Source: Propionibacteriaceae bacterium UBA6238
Lineage (GTDB): Bacteria; Actinomycetota; Actinomycetes; Propionibacteriales; Propionibacteriaceae
NCBI GenBank assembly: GCA_002441465.1
Contig: DJWE01000067.1
Span: 23,676-87,675, forward strand
Direction: 5' to 3'
DNA: 64,000 nt
Shown: piece after piece, positions 16,637 to 24,481 of the stretch
Numbering within the stretch: the first letter of the stretch is position 1
Layout of the letters: every line of letters begins with the position of its first letter
Notes under the pieces: generated by a model
What the model was told of the DNA's origin: nothing
The model's input: only the letters and a program-made list of their open reading frames with translations
Database searches by the model: none
Translations under genes and position numbers: made by a program

Positions 16637-18046
16637 ATGCTTCTCGAGCGCATCTATGACGAGGACCTCGCCCAGGCCAGCTACTTCGTCGGCTGCCAGG
16701 CCAAGGGCGAGGCGATCGTGATCGACCCCCGCCGCGACCTGTCCCCCTATCTCGACCTGGCCGCGCGCAACGGAATGCGGATCGTCGCCGTCACCGAGAC
16801 CCACATCCACGCCGATTACCTCTCCGGCACTCGCGAGCTGGCCGCGGCCACCGGCGCGACGATGTACGTCTCCGCCGAGGGCGGCGAGGACTGGCAGTAC
16901 GGCTTCGCGGCCGAGCGGCTGCACCACGGCGACGCGATCCGGCTCGGCAACATCGTCGTGGAGGCGCGGCACACCCCGGGCCACACACCCGAACACCTGT
17001 CCTTCCAGGTCACCGACGGCGCGTACTCCGACCAGCCGGGCTACTACTTCTCCGGCGACTTCGTCTTCGTCGGCGACCTCGGTCGTCCCGACCTGCTGGA
17101 CGAGGCCGCAGGCGGAGTGAACACGCGCTTCGCCGGCGCCCGAGCCCTGTTCGCCAGCCTGCGCGATGAGTTCCTCACCCTGCCCGACTACGTCCAGGTG
17201 TTCCCGGCCCACGGCGCCGGCAGCGCGTGCGGACGGGCGCTCGGCGCGATCGCGTCCACCACGGTCGGCTACGAACGCGCGAACGCCTGGTGGGCACCGT
17301 ACCTGCGCGACAACGACGAGGACGGCTTCGTCGCCGCACTGCTGGACGGCCAGCCGGACGCGCACGCCTACTTCGCCCGAATGAAGCGACAGAACAAGCT
17401 CGGCCCGGCCGTGATCGGCGAGCCGGAGCCGCTGGTCGCCTTCGACAACGCCACTCTCGCCGGCCGGCTGGCCGCCGACGAGGTGATCTTCGTCGACACC
17501 AGGCACAATCGCCAGGTGCACGCCAGCACGGTCGCCCGGTCGCTGAACGTGCCCGGCGTCGGCAAGGCCGCCAGCTATGGCGCCTGGGTCTACGACCCCG
17601 AGCGCGAGACCCGTCCGCTGGTACTGCTCGCCGAGAACGAGGCCACCGCGCAGGAGTATCGCAACCACCTGGTCCGGGTCGGTATCGACACCGTGATCGG
17701 CTACACGACCAGCCTCGACGGCCTGCCCACCGTGGTCCCCGCAGTGATCGAGCCCAAGGACCTCGACACCGCATCCCGATCCCTCCTGCTGGACGTTCGG
17801 AACAAGACCGAGTTCGCCGCCGGGCACCTTCCCGGAGCGGCACAGCTGAGCGGAGGACGGCTGCTGTGGCATCTCGACGAGCTCCCCGCCGAGGGCCGGA
17901 TCATCGCCTACTGTCAAAGCGGGGTGCGCGTGAGCGTCGCGGCCAGCGCGCTACGGCGGGCCGGCTACGACGTGGCCGAACTCGAGGGCAGCTACCTCGG
18001 CTGGCTCGCCTACGAGGACGCGAAGGCGGCGTTGAGCGTTGGCTGA
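16637..18046 (+). CDS. Persulfide dioxygenase-rhodanese fusion (CstB-like)
   Basis: A 469-residue cytoplasmic three-part protein. Residues about 1-250 form an ETHE1-type metallo-beta-lactamase domain: THIHADYLSG (His56, His58, Asp60), HTPGHTPEHL, and SGDFVFVGDLGRPDLL. Residues about 265-365 are rhodanese-like but lack the active cysteine. Residues about 375-465 form a rhodanese with the active-site loop YCQSGVR. This order (dioxygenase, pseudo-rhodanese, rhodanese) is that of CstB, which oxidises low-molecular-weight persulfides and releases thiosulfate. AGGAGAG precedes the ATG. It is the first gene of a three-gene operon under CstR-like operators. Confidence 0.9.
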   Translation: MLLERIYDEDLAQASYFVGCQAKGEAIVIDPRRDLSPYLDLAARNGMRIVAVTETHIHADYLSGTRELAAATGATMYVSAEGGEDWQYGFAAERLHHGDAIRLGNIVVEARHTPGHTPEHLSFQVTDGAYSDQPGYYFSGDFVFVGDLGRPDLLDEAAGGVNTRFAGARALFASLRDEFLTLPDYVQVFPAHGAGSACGRALGAIASTTVGYERANAWWAPYLRDNDEDGFVAALLDGQPDAHAYFARMKRQNKLGPAVIGEPEPLVAFDNATLAGRLAADEVIFVDTRHNRQVHASTVARSLNVPGVGKAASYGAWVYDPERETRPLVLLAENEATAQEYRNHLVRVGIDTVIGYTTSLDGLPTVVPAVIEPKDLDTASRSLLLDVRNKTEFAAGHLPGAAQLSGGRLLWHLDELPAEGRIIAYCQSGVRVSVAASALRRAGYDVAELEGSYLGWLAYEDAKAALSVG

Positions 18047-18335
18047 CCTCACTGTTCACGACGTCGAAGCCCGATCGCCGCAGGCCCAACTGGTCGACGT
18101 CCGCGAGGACGCCGAGGTCGCACTCGGCCGCATCCAGGGCGCGATTCACATCCCGCTGGGCCAACTCCCCGACCGGATGGGCGAGCTGGATCCCCAGCGG
18201 CCGGTGATCGCGATCTGTCGCAGTGGCAATCGCAGCCGACAGGCCATGCAGGCCCTGCAGGCCGCGGGCTACGCTTGCGACAACATGGCCGGCGGCATGC
18301 TGGCCTGGCAGGCGGCGGGCCTGCCGACGATCTAG
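18039..18335 (+). CDS. Single-domain rhodanese
   Basis: A 98-residue sulfurtransferase with the active-site loop ICRSGNRS and the preceding PVIAIC strand. The N-terminus has the usual VDVREDAEVALGRIQGAIHIPLG pattern (abbreviated). It uses a TTG start at 18039 inside the end of the CstB-like gene (8-bp overlap), so translation is coupled. It probably passes sulfane sulfur within the same persulfide-detoxification route. It could equally supply persulfide to another acceptor. Confidence 0.9.
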   Translation: MADLTVHDVEARSPQAQLVDVREDAEVALGRIQGAIHIPLGQLPDRMGELDPQRPVIAICRSGNRSRQAMQALQAAGYACDNMAGGMLAWQAAGLPTI

Positions 18336-18341
18336 GACGCC

Positions 18342-19115
18342 ATGGGAATCACCGGCTCGCTGGCCCTGACCCTCCTGCTCTCGATCGCCATCGGCGTCTC
18401 GCTGGGACTGCTCGGCGGAGGCGGGTCGATCCTCACCGTGCCGATCCTCACCTACGTCTTGGGCATGGAGCCGCAGCACGCGATCACCGCGTCGCTGTTC
18501 GTGGTCGGCGTGACCTCTCTGGTCGGCATGGCCCGGCACGCTCGGGCCGGACGGGTCGCCTGGCGCACCGGGATCGGGTTCGGTCTGGCCGGCATGGCTG
18601 GGGCGTTCGCGGGTGGACTGATCGGCGGCCGGATTCCCGGCGTGGTGTTGATGATCCTGTTCGCGGCGATGATGATCGTCACCTCGGTGGCCATGATCCG
18701 CGGACGCAAGGACCCCTCACCCGAGGACGGCCCCGTCCCGCATCGCGGCTACCGCACGATCGCCGAGGGCTTCGGCGTCGGCTTCGCCACCAGCCTGGTC
18801 GGCGCCGGCGGTGGCTTCCTGGTCGTCCCCGCACTGGCTCTGCTCGGCGGGCTGCCGATGGCGGTCGCCGTCGGCACGTCGCTGCTGGTGATCGCCATGC
18901 AGTCGACGTCCGGGCTCGTCGCCCATTTGTTCACGGTCTCACTGGACTGGCCGGTGGTCCTCGCGGTCACCGTCGCGGCGATCGCGGGCTCGTTCCTCGG
19001 CTCCGCACTGGTCGGACGCATCCCGGAACGCTCCCTGCGCAGAGGCTTCGGGGTCTTCGTCCTGCTGATGGGCGTGGTCGTCCTGGTCCAGGAAGTGCCC
19101 CGGCTCTTCGGCTGA
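18342..19115 (+). CDS. TauE/SafE-family sulfite or sulfur-compound permease
   Basis: A 257-residue membrane protein with about eight hydrophobic helices and the glycine-rich repeats of the family (GLLGGGGSILTVPIL near the start and GAGGGFLVVPALALLGG in the second half). TauE-like proteins are found in cst operons and are thought to export sulfite or related anions. It lies 6 bp after the rhodanese gene and is the last gene of the operon. The start is an ATG at 18342. Confidence 0.88.
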   Translation: MGITGSLALTLLLSIAIGVSLGLLGGGGSILTVPILTYVLGMEPQHAITASLFVVGVTSLVGMARHARAGRVAWRTGIGFGLAGMAGAFAGGLIGGRIPGVVLMILFAAMMIVTSVAMIRGRKDPSPEDGPVPHRGYRTIAEGFGVGFATSLVGAGGGFLVVPALALLGGLPMAVAVGTSLLVIAMQSTSGLVAHLFTVSLDWPVVLAVTVAAIAGSFLGSALVGRIPERSLRRGFGVFVLLMGVVVLVQEVPRLFG

Positions 19116-19143
19116 CCACCGGCTTCGGCGGCAAGCGCTCAGC

Positions 19144-19959
19144 TCACCGGTACGGAATAGCCGTGGTCGTGGCGGTGCGGGAGACCGGGGGCGTGTTCGG
19201 TGCCGTCGCCGTGAAGGTGACCGACACCTCCTGCGTCGTGTCCGGCTTGACCAGCAGGATCTCCGGTTCGGGCTGGAAGCCGCCGGTGTCGAACGTGTCC
19301 GAGCGGGTCAGGCGCAGGTGGCCGGGCCCGACCACGGTCACGTCCCAGTGGCCGCTCGATCCGGTGATCACCTGGTCGATCTCCAGGGCCGGCGTCCAGG
19401 TGACGTCGATGGTGACGGTCTGGGGGTACTCGACGTTGCTCCAGCTGTTCGGAGACCAGCCGAGGTTGACCCGTGCCGACAGGTCCCGCTTGCGCTGGTC
19501 CTGATCGACGACGGCGGTGTAGAAGGTCATCGTGCCCGCCGAGTTGGTCGCGGCCTGGGTCGGCGACTCGGACGCGGCCGGCGCGGCCGGCGCGGCCGAT
19601 GCCTGATCCGACGAACCGCTGCCCCCGCCGTCGGGAACGCTGTCCTCACCACCGCCTGTGGCGCCTGCGACCGAGCCGCTCCCCGTGCCCGTCGAGGACG
19701 AGCCCGCGCCCGCAGCTGCCGTAGTCGCGTCGGAGGTGGTCGCGTCGGACGCGGCCGGCCCGTCGGACGCGGCCGGCTCGGCCTGGTCGCAGGACTGGCT
19801 CGACCCGAGGCCCTGGTTGACTCCGCACAGGCCACCGGACACGTTGCCGCCGAGCACGGAAACGACCGCCATCACCACCACGCTCACCGCCGCGACGATG
19901 ATCGCGTACTCGACGTGCGTGGCCCCTCGCTGGCTCCTGCCGACCGGATCGACCTGCAT
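19144..19959 (-). CDS. Flp-pilin-like membrane protein with long Ser/Ala/Gly linker and C-terminal beta domain
   Basis: A 271-residue protein. Residues 1-40 look like a class III (Flp/Tad) prepilin: RSQRGATHVEYAIIVAAVSV, with a Gly just before the mature start, a Glu at +5 of the mature form and one hydrophobic helix. Residues about 55-145 are a low-complexity Ser/Ala/Thr/Gly linker with ASD-ATTSD repeats. Residues about 145-271 look beta-rich (TVTIDVTWTPALEID, DVTVVGPGHLRLTRSD, EVSVTFTATAPN). The C-terminal part resembles no domain I can name. Normal Flp pilins are only 50-70 residues, so the fusion is unusual. AAGGAGG lies 12 nt before the ATG. No other Tad gene is nearby. Confidence 0.7.
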   Translation of the reverse strand: MQVDPVGRSQRGATHVEYAIIVAAVSVVVMAVVSVLGGNVSGGLCGVNQGLGSSQSCDQAEPAASDGPAASDATTSDATTAAAGAGSSSTGTGSGSVAGATGGGEDSVPDGGGSGSSDQASAAPAAPAASESPTQAATNSAGTMTFYTAVVDQDQRKRDLSARVNLGWSPNSWSNVEYPQTVTIDVTWTPALEIDQVITGSSGHWDVTVVGPGHLRLTRSDTFDTGGFQPEPEILLVKPDTTQEVSVTFTATAPNTPPVSRTATTTAIPYR

Positions 19960-20111
19960 CCTGCTACTTCCCCTCCTTGGCCGCCCTACCGGGCTTGAGG
20001 GCGGGAATCCGGTTCACCCCACCGTCCGACGGATTGCCGGACCCGCATTCCCACAGCCTCCTCACGCAGATTAGCCATCGAATTACGGATTTGTACAATT
20101 CTTCGGAGAAA

Positions 20112-20237
20112 ATGCATCAAAAGTCATTCTTGCGGGTGACATTCGCCCGGGTGACAAGCCACTTTCGGTCATTCCTCCGGGTGACACACGAACGAGTGAC
20201 CGACACTCACGACCCCACCGACACCTTTCCCGAATAG
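20112..20237 (+). CDS. Possible short leader ORF across the repeats (41 codons)
   Basis: An ATG at 20112 is preceded by CGGAG at 4 nt spacing. The 41-residue frame reads through the repeat block, which encodes RVT at 5-residue spacing (FLRVTFARVT ... FLRVTHERVT). It could be a real small protein, a leader peptide for the downstream cassette, or a chance frame over DNA binding sites. It matches no family I know. Low confidence. Confidence 0.25.
   Translation: MHQKSFLRVTFARVTSHFRSFLRVTHERVTDTHDPTDTFPE
20133..20200 (+). repeat. Four cgggtgac(a) repeats at multiples of 15 bp
   Basis: Identical cgggtgaca occurs at 20133-20141, 20148-20156 and 20178-20186, with a variant cgagtgac at 20193-20200. 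Start spacings are 15, 30 and 15 bp. A fifth position at 20163 would fit the period but has degenerated. The array lies upstream of the cassette and downstream of the AT-rich patch. Direct repeats phased this way are typical of multi-site DNA binding proteins. Confidence 0.6.
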
Positions 20238-20385
20238 AAACGCTGGGTATTCGAATGCGGCCCTGCGTGGCACGGGACGGCAGGCCGCCGTGCGTCGTGA
20301 TGGTCGGGCTCCCGGGAATCTCCCGGGGCGAGTCCGGGGTTTCCCGGAGCCGAACGCTTGGCGGCCCCCGTAGATTTGAGACGTC

Positions 20386-21513
20386 ATGACCGAGCAGACC
20401 GCCGTTGCCACCGAGAGCCGCCCCGACGTCGGCTACGAACTACTGGAGAGCGACCCGCGGCGACTCGACGGAATCACGATCAAGCGTCGGCTACGACCGA
20501 GCCAGCTCACTCTCGCCGAATCGGTCAAGCCGCTGCCCTTCCTCGGCGTCGCCCCCGGGCGGCTGCCGAACAGCGAGCCGGTGCTGCTCGCGGTGAAGGT
20601 CGCGCGGTTCGCCACACCGGTCGGCAGCGGACGACGCGCACTCGACCCGATCGCGGAGAACTGCCTGGCAGAGGAGAAGACCTGGGCGAGAGCGGAGGAT
20701 CTGTTCCACTCCGCCGGCGAGGACGCCACCTTCGCCTGGGTGGCCCGCCGATTCATCCAGGGCGTGCCACTGAACCGGCTGGACGCCTCGGCGAGCGTCG
20801 AGCTCAAGCGCCTCTACGCCGACTACCTCCTGGCCGAGATCGCCCAGCTGCACGCCTCCGGCGAGGCACACCTCGACGTCAAGCCCAGCAATGTGATCGT
20901 CACCCCTACCCGTACCTGGCTGATCGACTTCGAATCATCCCGGGACGCCGACGCCAGCTCGTCGCTACCGATGCTCACCACGGCGAGCTACGCCAGCCCC
21001 GAACAGGCACTGCCCCGGCTCGGACAGAGGGTGGGGCCACCCTCGGACGTGTTCAGCTGGGGGCTCACCGTGGTCTCGGTGTTCCGCCGCGACTACCACC
21101 CCTACTGCGAGGGACCTTTCGACGCCGTGGTGCTGGCCGGGCTCGGCGAGGGCGAGAGCGGCGCGCAGAAGCTGCTCGACCTCGACTGCATCCCCGATCG
21201 CCCGCTGCGCGAAGCCGTCCGCAGCGCACTGAGCTGGACGCCGCAGGCACGTCCGACCGCACCCGAGCTGCGCCAGAGACTCGCCGAGCACGCCACCGCG
21301 ATGATCCCGGAGATGCCGGCCACCGTGGTGCTCGATCCAGCCGACTATGCCGTTGCCGAACCATGGTGGCGGACCGCGCTGCGCTACGCCGGGCCCGAGG
21401 GACCCTTCGGCGACAAGCAGGTGCCGGGGCTGGTGCGGACGACCGCCTACCTCGGTGCCGCCGTGGTGGCGCTGTTCGCCGCGATGCTGCTTCAGGTAGC
21501 GATCGGGGCCTGA
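20386..21513 (+). CDS. Protein-kinase-like protein with C-terminal membrane anchor
   Basis: A 375-residue protein with a Hanks-type kinase core. It has an ATP-lysine in VLLAVKVAR (Lys71), the catalytic loop HLDVKPSNV (Asp164, Asn169), a metal-binding DFE instead of DFG (Asp181), and a TTASYASPEQ activation/APE segment followed by DVFSWG. A single hydrophobic helix ends the protein (about 353-373), so the kinase faces the cytoplasm. All core acidic and lysine residues are present, so it may be active; the DFE change and the short glycine loop are unusual. It is first in a four-gene unit with a GTPase-like protein and should signal to or from it. ATG at 20386. Confidence 0.75.
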   Translation: MTEQTAVATESRPDVGYELLESDPRRLDGITIKRRLRPSQLTLAESVKPLPFLGVAPGRLPNSEPVLLAVKVARFATPVGSGRRALDPIAENCLAEEKTWARAEDLFHSAGEDATFAWVARRFIQGVPLNRLDASASVELKRLYADYLLAEIAQLHASGEAHLDVKPSNVIVTPTRTWLIDFESSRDADASSSLPMLTTASYASPEQALPRLGQRVGPPSDVFSWGLTVVSVFRRDYHPYCEGPFDAVVLAGLGEGESGAQKLLDLDCIPDRPLREAVRSALSWTPQARPTAPELRQRLAEHATAMIPEMPATVVLDPADYAVAEPWWRTALRYAGPEGPFGDKQVPGLVRTTAYLGAAVVALFAAMLLQVAIGA

Positions 21514-21514
21514 G

Positions 21515-21673
21515 ATGAACCACGAGTTCCGCGCCCTCCAGCAGACCGCCCGCGAACGGCAGGCCACTCTTGCTCGCTGGAACCGCTACCGGAGCCGGGC
21601 TTCGGCCCTGCTCGTCTTCACGATCGTCATGCTGTTGTTCTGGTCGCTCGTCCTGACAAGGCACTGGTCATGA
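21515..21673 (+). CDS. 52-residue single-span membrane protein of the cassette
   Basis: A small gene beginning 1 bp after the kinase stop and overlapping the next start by 4 bp (ATGA at 21670-21673). The protein has a basic, amphipathic N-terminal half (ARERQATLARWNRYRSR) and one membrane helix (ALLVFTIVMLLFWSLVL), ending in TRHWS. The positive-inside rule puts the N-terminus in the cytoplasm. Tight coupling on both sides argues that it is real. It has no family I recognise. It may anchor or regulate the kinase or GTPase at the membrane. Confidence 0.7.
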   Translation: MNHEFRALQQTARERQATLARWNRYRSRASALLVFTIVMLLFWSLVLTRHWS

Positions 21674-22803
21674 TCCTGTGCCCGATGTGTGCGGAGTTCC
21701 ACGACCCGCACGCGTTCGTCCTGAGGGACCGCGCAGGCAACGTGGTCACCCAACGCAACCCGTTTCCCTTCGACGACCTGATCCCCCGGCTGCCCGCAGC
21801 CGCCCAGCAGTGGCTGCACAACCGCCGTGTGGCCAACGCGCGGCAACGGCTCGAACTGGGCGCGAACTGGTACTGCCCGAAAGGCCACCAGCTGCCCGAG
21901 GACTTCGCGGAGACCCGAACCATCGTGATCGGCCTGATCGGCTCACCCCAGACGACCAAGACCACCTACCTGGGTCGGCTGGTCTCCGAGGTGGTCGACC
22001 ACGCCCGGCTGTCCGGGCTGGGCATTCACTGCACGCTGGCCGACGACCAATCCCAGGACTACTACAACCAGTTCATGGCGCGCCGGCTCGAACAGGGTCT
22101 CGCTCCGGCAGCGACGCAGCCCCTGGACGGCGAGGCGACCACGCGTCCGCTGGTGGTGCGGATGGTCGCGGGCGAGCAACGGGCCAACCTGTTGTTCTTC
22201 GACGCGTCCGGGGAGAACCAGCAGAGCACCCAGGTGCTGGCCCAGCACAACCCCTTCCTGCACGCGCTCGACGCGGCGATCGTGTTCGTCACGCCGAAGG
22301 CGCTCACCGACCTGCCCGACGGCTATCCGCTGACCGGGGCGGAGGCCTCCGGTCCGCGGCAGATGCATCAGGTGGTGACCAACCTCGAGCGGGTGCTGCG
22401 CGCCCATCCTCGCTATCAGGGACGCCACCCCGCCCGCGACCTCCCGGTTGCTCTCGTACTGGCGAAGGCCGATGAGCTCACCGACCTGCTGGCGAGCCGG
22501 GGCCCGGGTACGACGGGCTTCGGCTCGCTCCCGCTCGAACGCGGGTTGTACTCGGGGATGCAGCTGAAACTCGACGCCCAGGGCGACCTTCCCTACGACC
22601 TGCTGACAAGCTACGGCGCACGCGGCATAGTCGAGGCCGTGTTCAACCTCACCGACGTCCGGTCGGTTCACGCGGTATCGGCGATGGGCTGCGCACCGGA
22701 CGCCGAGGGTCGCTTCGCGCCGGCGCGTCCACTCAACGTCACAGAGCCGCTGCTCGCGATCTTGTGGGCGCTGCGAATCATCGGGGACCGCGATGCCGAC
22801 TGA
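21670..22803 (+). CDS. Zinc-ribbon P-loop GTPase-like protein (double-GTPase/GAP1-associated type)
   Basis: A 377-residue protein. Residues 4-7 (CPMC) and 69-73 (CPKGH) look like a split zinc ribbon. A P-loop follows at 91-98 (GSPQTTKT), where the usual glycine before the lysine is replaced by threonine. A switch-like FFDASGEN with DxxG at 178-181 and a base-recognition-like LAKADE (Lys266, Asp268) complete a TRAFAC-type GTPase layout. It overlaps the small membrane gene by 4 bp and the next gene by 11 bp. As I recall from published surveys of NTP-dependent conflict systems, such zinc-ribbon GTPases are found next to GAP1-N proteins, as here. Whether it binds GTP needs testing. Confidence 0.75.
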   Translation: MILCPMCAEFHDPHAFVLRDRAGNVVTQRNPFPFDDLIPRLPAAAQQWLHNRRVANARQRLELGANWYCPKGHQLPEDFAETRTIVIGLIGSPQTTKTTYLGRLVSEVVDHARLSGLGIHCTLADDQSQDYYNQFMARRLEQGLAPAATQPLDGEATTRPLVVRMVAGEQRANLLFFDASGENQQSTQVLAQHNPFLHALDAAIVFVTPKALTDLPDGYPLTGAEASGPRQMHQVVTNLERVLRAHPRYQGRHPARDLPVALVLAKADELTDLLASRGPGTTGFGSLPLERGLYSGMQLKLDAQGDLPYDLLTSYGARGIVEAVFNLTDVRSVHAVSAMGCAPDAEGRFAPARPLNVTEPLLAILWALRIIGDRDAD

Positions 22804-24451
22804 CGTCACCGCCGAACAGCTGATCCTCGCCTGGTCGCCGTCCAACCTGCTCGGCGTCAGCGGCATGGGACCGGTCGCCGCCTCGCCCGGATGGGAACTG
22901 CCGCCTCGGGACAGCTTCGCCGGACTCGGCGCGGCGGCCCGATACCTCGGCGACGACGCCGCGCTTCCGCCGGGCAGCGTCCCGCCGGTCTGTCTGGAAT
23001 ATCGGCCGGATCACTCGGGCGCGCTGCTGGTGGCGAAGACCTACTCCACCGCCAGCAGACGTCCCGGCCAATACCAGGTGCACGCTCTCCGGGCGGGCGC
23101 GGGCCTGTCCCCTTGGGACCTGTGGGCGCTCGCCGACCGTGGGGTGCTGCGCGACGATGAGCTCACCGATCCGCCCGCCGACCTGCCCACGCTCTCGCTG
23201 ACTCCGGTACGACGGCCGCGGATCTCGCGGGATCCCGACGACGTGGCCGAGCTGGCGCGGTTGCTGCAGTGCTTGAACGAGGATCGGCCCTACCTGATCG
23301 GCGCGAACGATCAGGATCAGGGCGTGGAGGCGATCCAGACCCTGCTCGGGTATCTCCCGATCGGACTGGCCCGCGACGTGCCGGTGTCGACCTTCGTCGC
23401 GTCGGCGTCCGCGTGGCCGAAGGGAATCGGCCTGCTGGTCAGGCCGTTCTCCGCCCCCGGCGCTGCGCTCGACCTGGATCTGGACCCCAGCCACCCGACC
23501 TCGACCCCCGCGAGCGAGGCCTACCCGCCGTTCGCCGATCAGTTGGTGAACGGCGGCGCCGGCCTGCCCGCCCTGCGAGTGCGATCGCTGAGCGATGTGA
23601 AGGCCCTGCTCGCCGTGGAGCGCGCCGACCTCGCGACGGTCGATCTTTCGACGTTGGCCAAGGCGCTGGGTACGCCCTTCTTCGACGCCGTGCTGGCCAA
23701 ACTGGCCGACCATCCCCACGGCGACGACGTACTGCGCCGGATTCTGGCCGACACCGACGCCGAGGAAGCGCTGGCCACCCGACTGCGCGCCGAAGGACCC
23801 CAGCAGGCCGATCTTGTCGCGGCCGTGGTGCGAGCGCTCGGCGAAGCCGGAACGGCGGCCGGGCGCGGACCGCTGCAGTCGTGGATCCTCCAAGCGGTCG
23901 GCGAGGACGCGTTCGCCTCCTACGTGGTGCCGTCGCTGGTGGCGGAATCTCGAACCGGCGCCGTCGAGGTGCATGCCCGCGACCTGGCCGCGCTGCTCGG
24001 CCGGACGGTCGGCGTCCAGGACCTGCAGCGGTTCGTCTTCGAGGTGGCTCCGGAACGCTGGGGAGGCGTGGCCGAGGCCGAGTTCGAAGGCGCGCTGCGG
24101 GGCGATCGCCGGCTCTCGAGCCAGACGCGGGAGCTCCTGCGGTCGCAACCGGCGAAGGCAGCCCGGTTCCTCGACGAGCGGCTCGCCGCCGAGGCGTTGC
24201 CCGCCACCGCGGTTGCCTGGGCCCTCGAGCGCTGGTCCGACGCCGAGCTGCCGGATCTGGTCACCGTGCTGGTGCGTTCGAAAGCCGTGCCGCACGACTG
24301 GGTCGTCAAGGCGCTCGGCGTCCGTCCCGAACCCGTGGCACGGCAGATCCTGGCCACCCAGTGGCCCGCCATCGCCGCCCAGCTAGGCGTGCCCGAAGCG
24401 ATCTCGGGCCTGCTCTCGGTGCCGAAGAAATCGTGGTGGAGCGGGCGTTGA
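22793..24451 (+). CDS. GAP1-N2-like GTPase-associated protein
   Basis: A 552-residue cytoplasmic protein whose start lies within the GTPase gene (11-bp overlap). The N-terminus (QLILAWSPSNLLGVSGMGPVAASPGW, abbreviated, then LEYRPDHSGALLVAKTYSTASRRPGQYQVHAL) has the pattern of GAP1-N2 domains: a short strand, a Gly-rich turn and an S/T-x-R-x-G-x-Y segment. The region about 125-250 resembles a linked middle domain (YLPIGLARDVPVSTF). The rest (about 270-552) is helical and rich in Ala, Leu and Arg. Proteins of this type are predicted partners of GTPases in bacterial regulatory or defence systems. It is the last gene of the unit. Family assignment is from memory of the pattern. Confidence 0.7.
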   Translation: MPTDVTAEQLILAWSPSNLLGVSGMGPVAASPGWELPPRDSFAGLGAAARYLGDDAALPPGSVPPVCLEYRPDHSGALLVAKTYSTASRRPGQYQVHALRAGAGLSPWDLWALADRGVLRDDELTDPPADLPTLSLTPVRRPRISRDPDDVAELARLLQCLNEDRPYLIGANDQDQGVEAIQTLLGYLPIGLARDVPVSTFVASASAWPKGIGLLVRPFSAPGAALDLDLDPSHPTSTPASEAYPPFADQLVNGGAGLPALRVRSLSDVKALLAVERADLATVDLSTLAKALGTPFFDAVLAKLADHPHGDDVLRRILADTDAEEALATRLRAEGPQQADLVAAVVRALGEAGTAAGRGPLQSWILQAVGEDAFASYVVPSLVAESRTGAVEVHARDLAALLGRTVGVQDLQRFVFEVAPERWGGVAEAEFEGALRGDRRLSSQTRELLRSQPAKAARFLDERLAAEALPATAVAWALERWSDAELPDLVTVLVRSKAVPHDWVVKALGVRPEPVARQILATQWPAIAAQLGVPEAISGLLSVPKKSWWSGR

Positions 24452-24481
24452 GAGCCTCCGCCGGCACCGCGTCCGCGCGGG

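Larger units (their letters stand above)
19960..20385. other. 426-bp non-coding stretch with 15-nt periodic repeats
   Basis: This gap is markedly AT-richer than its surroundings around 20070-20130 and is likely the promoter area for the divergent pilin-like gene and the kinase/GTPase cassette. It contains the periodic cgggtgaca repeats described separately. A GC-rich stretch with imperfect inverted repeats (ggctcccggg... facing ...cccggagcc) lies at about 20309-20355, just before the cassette start. Confidence 0.6.
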
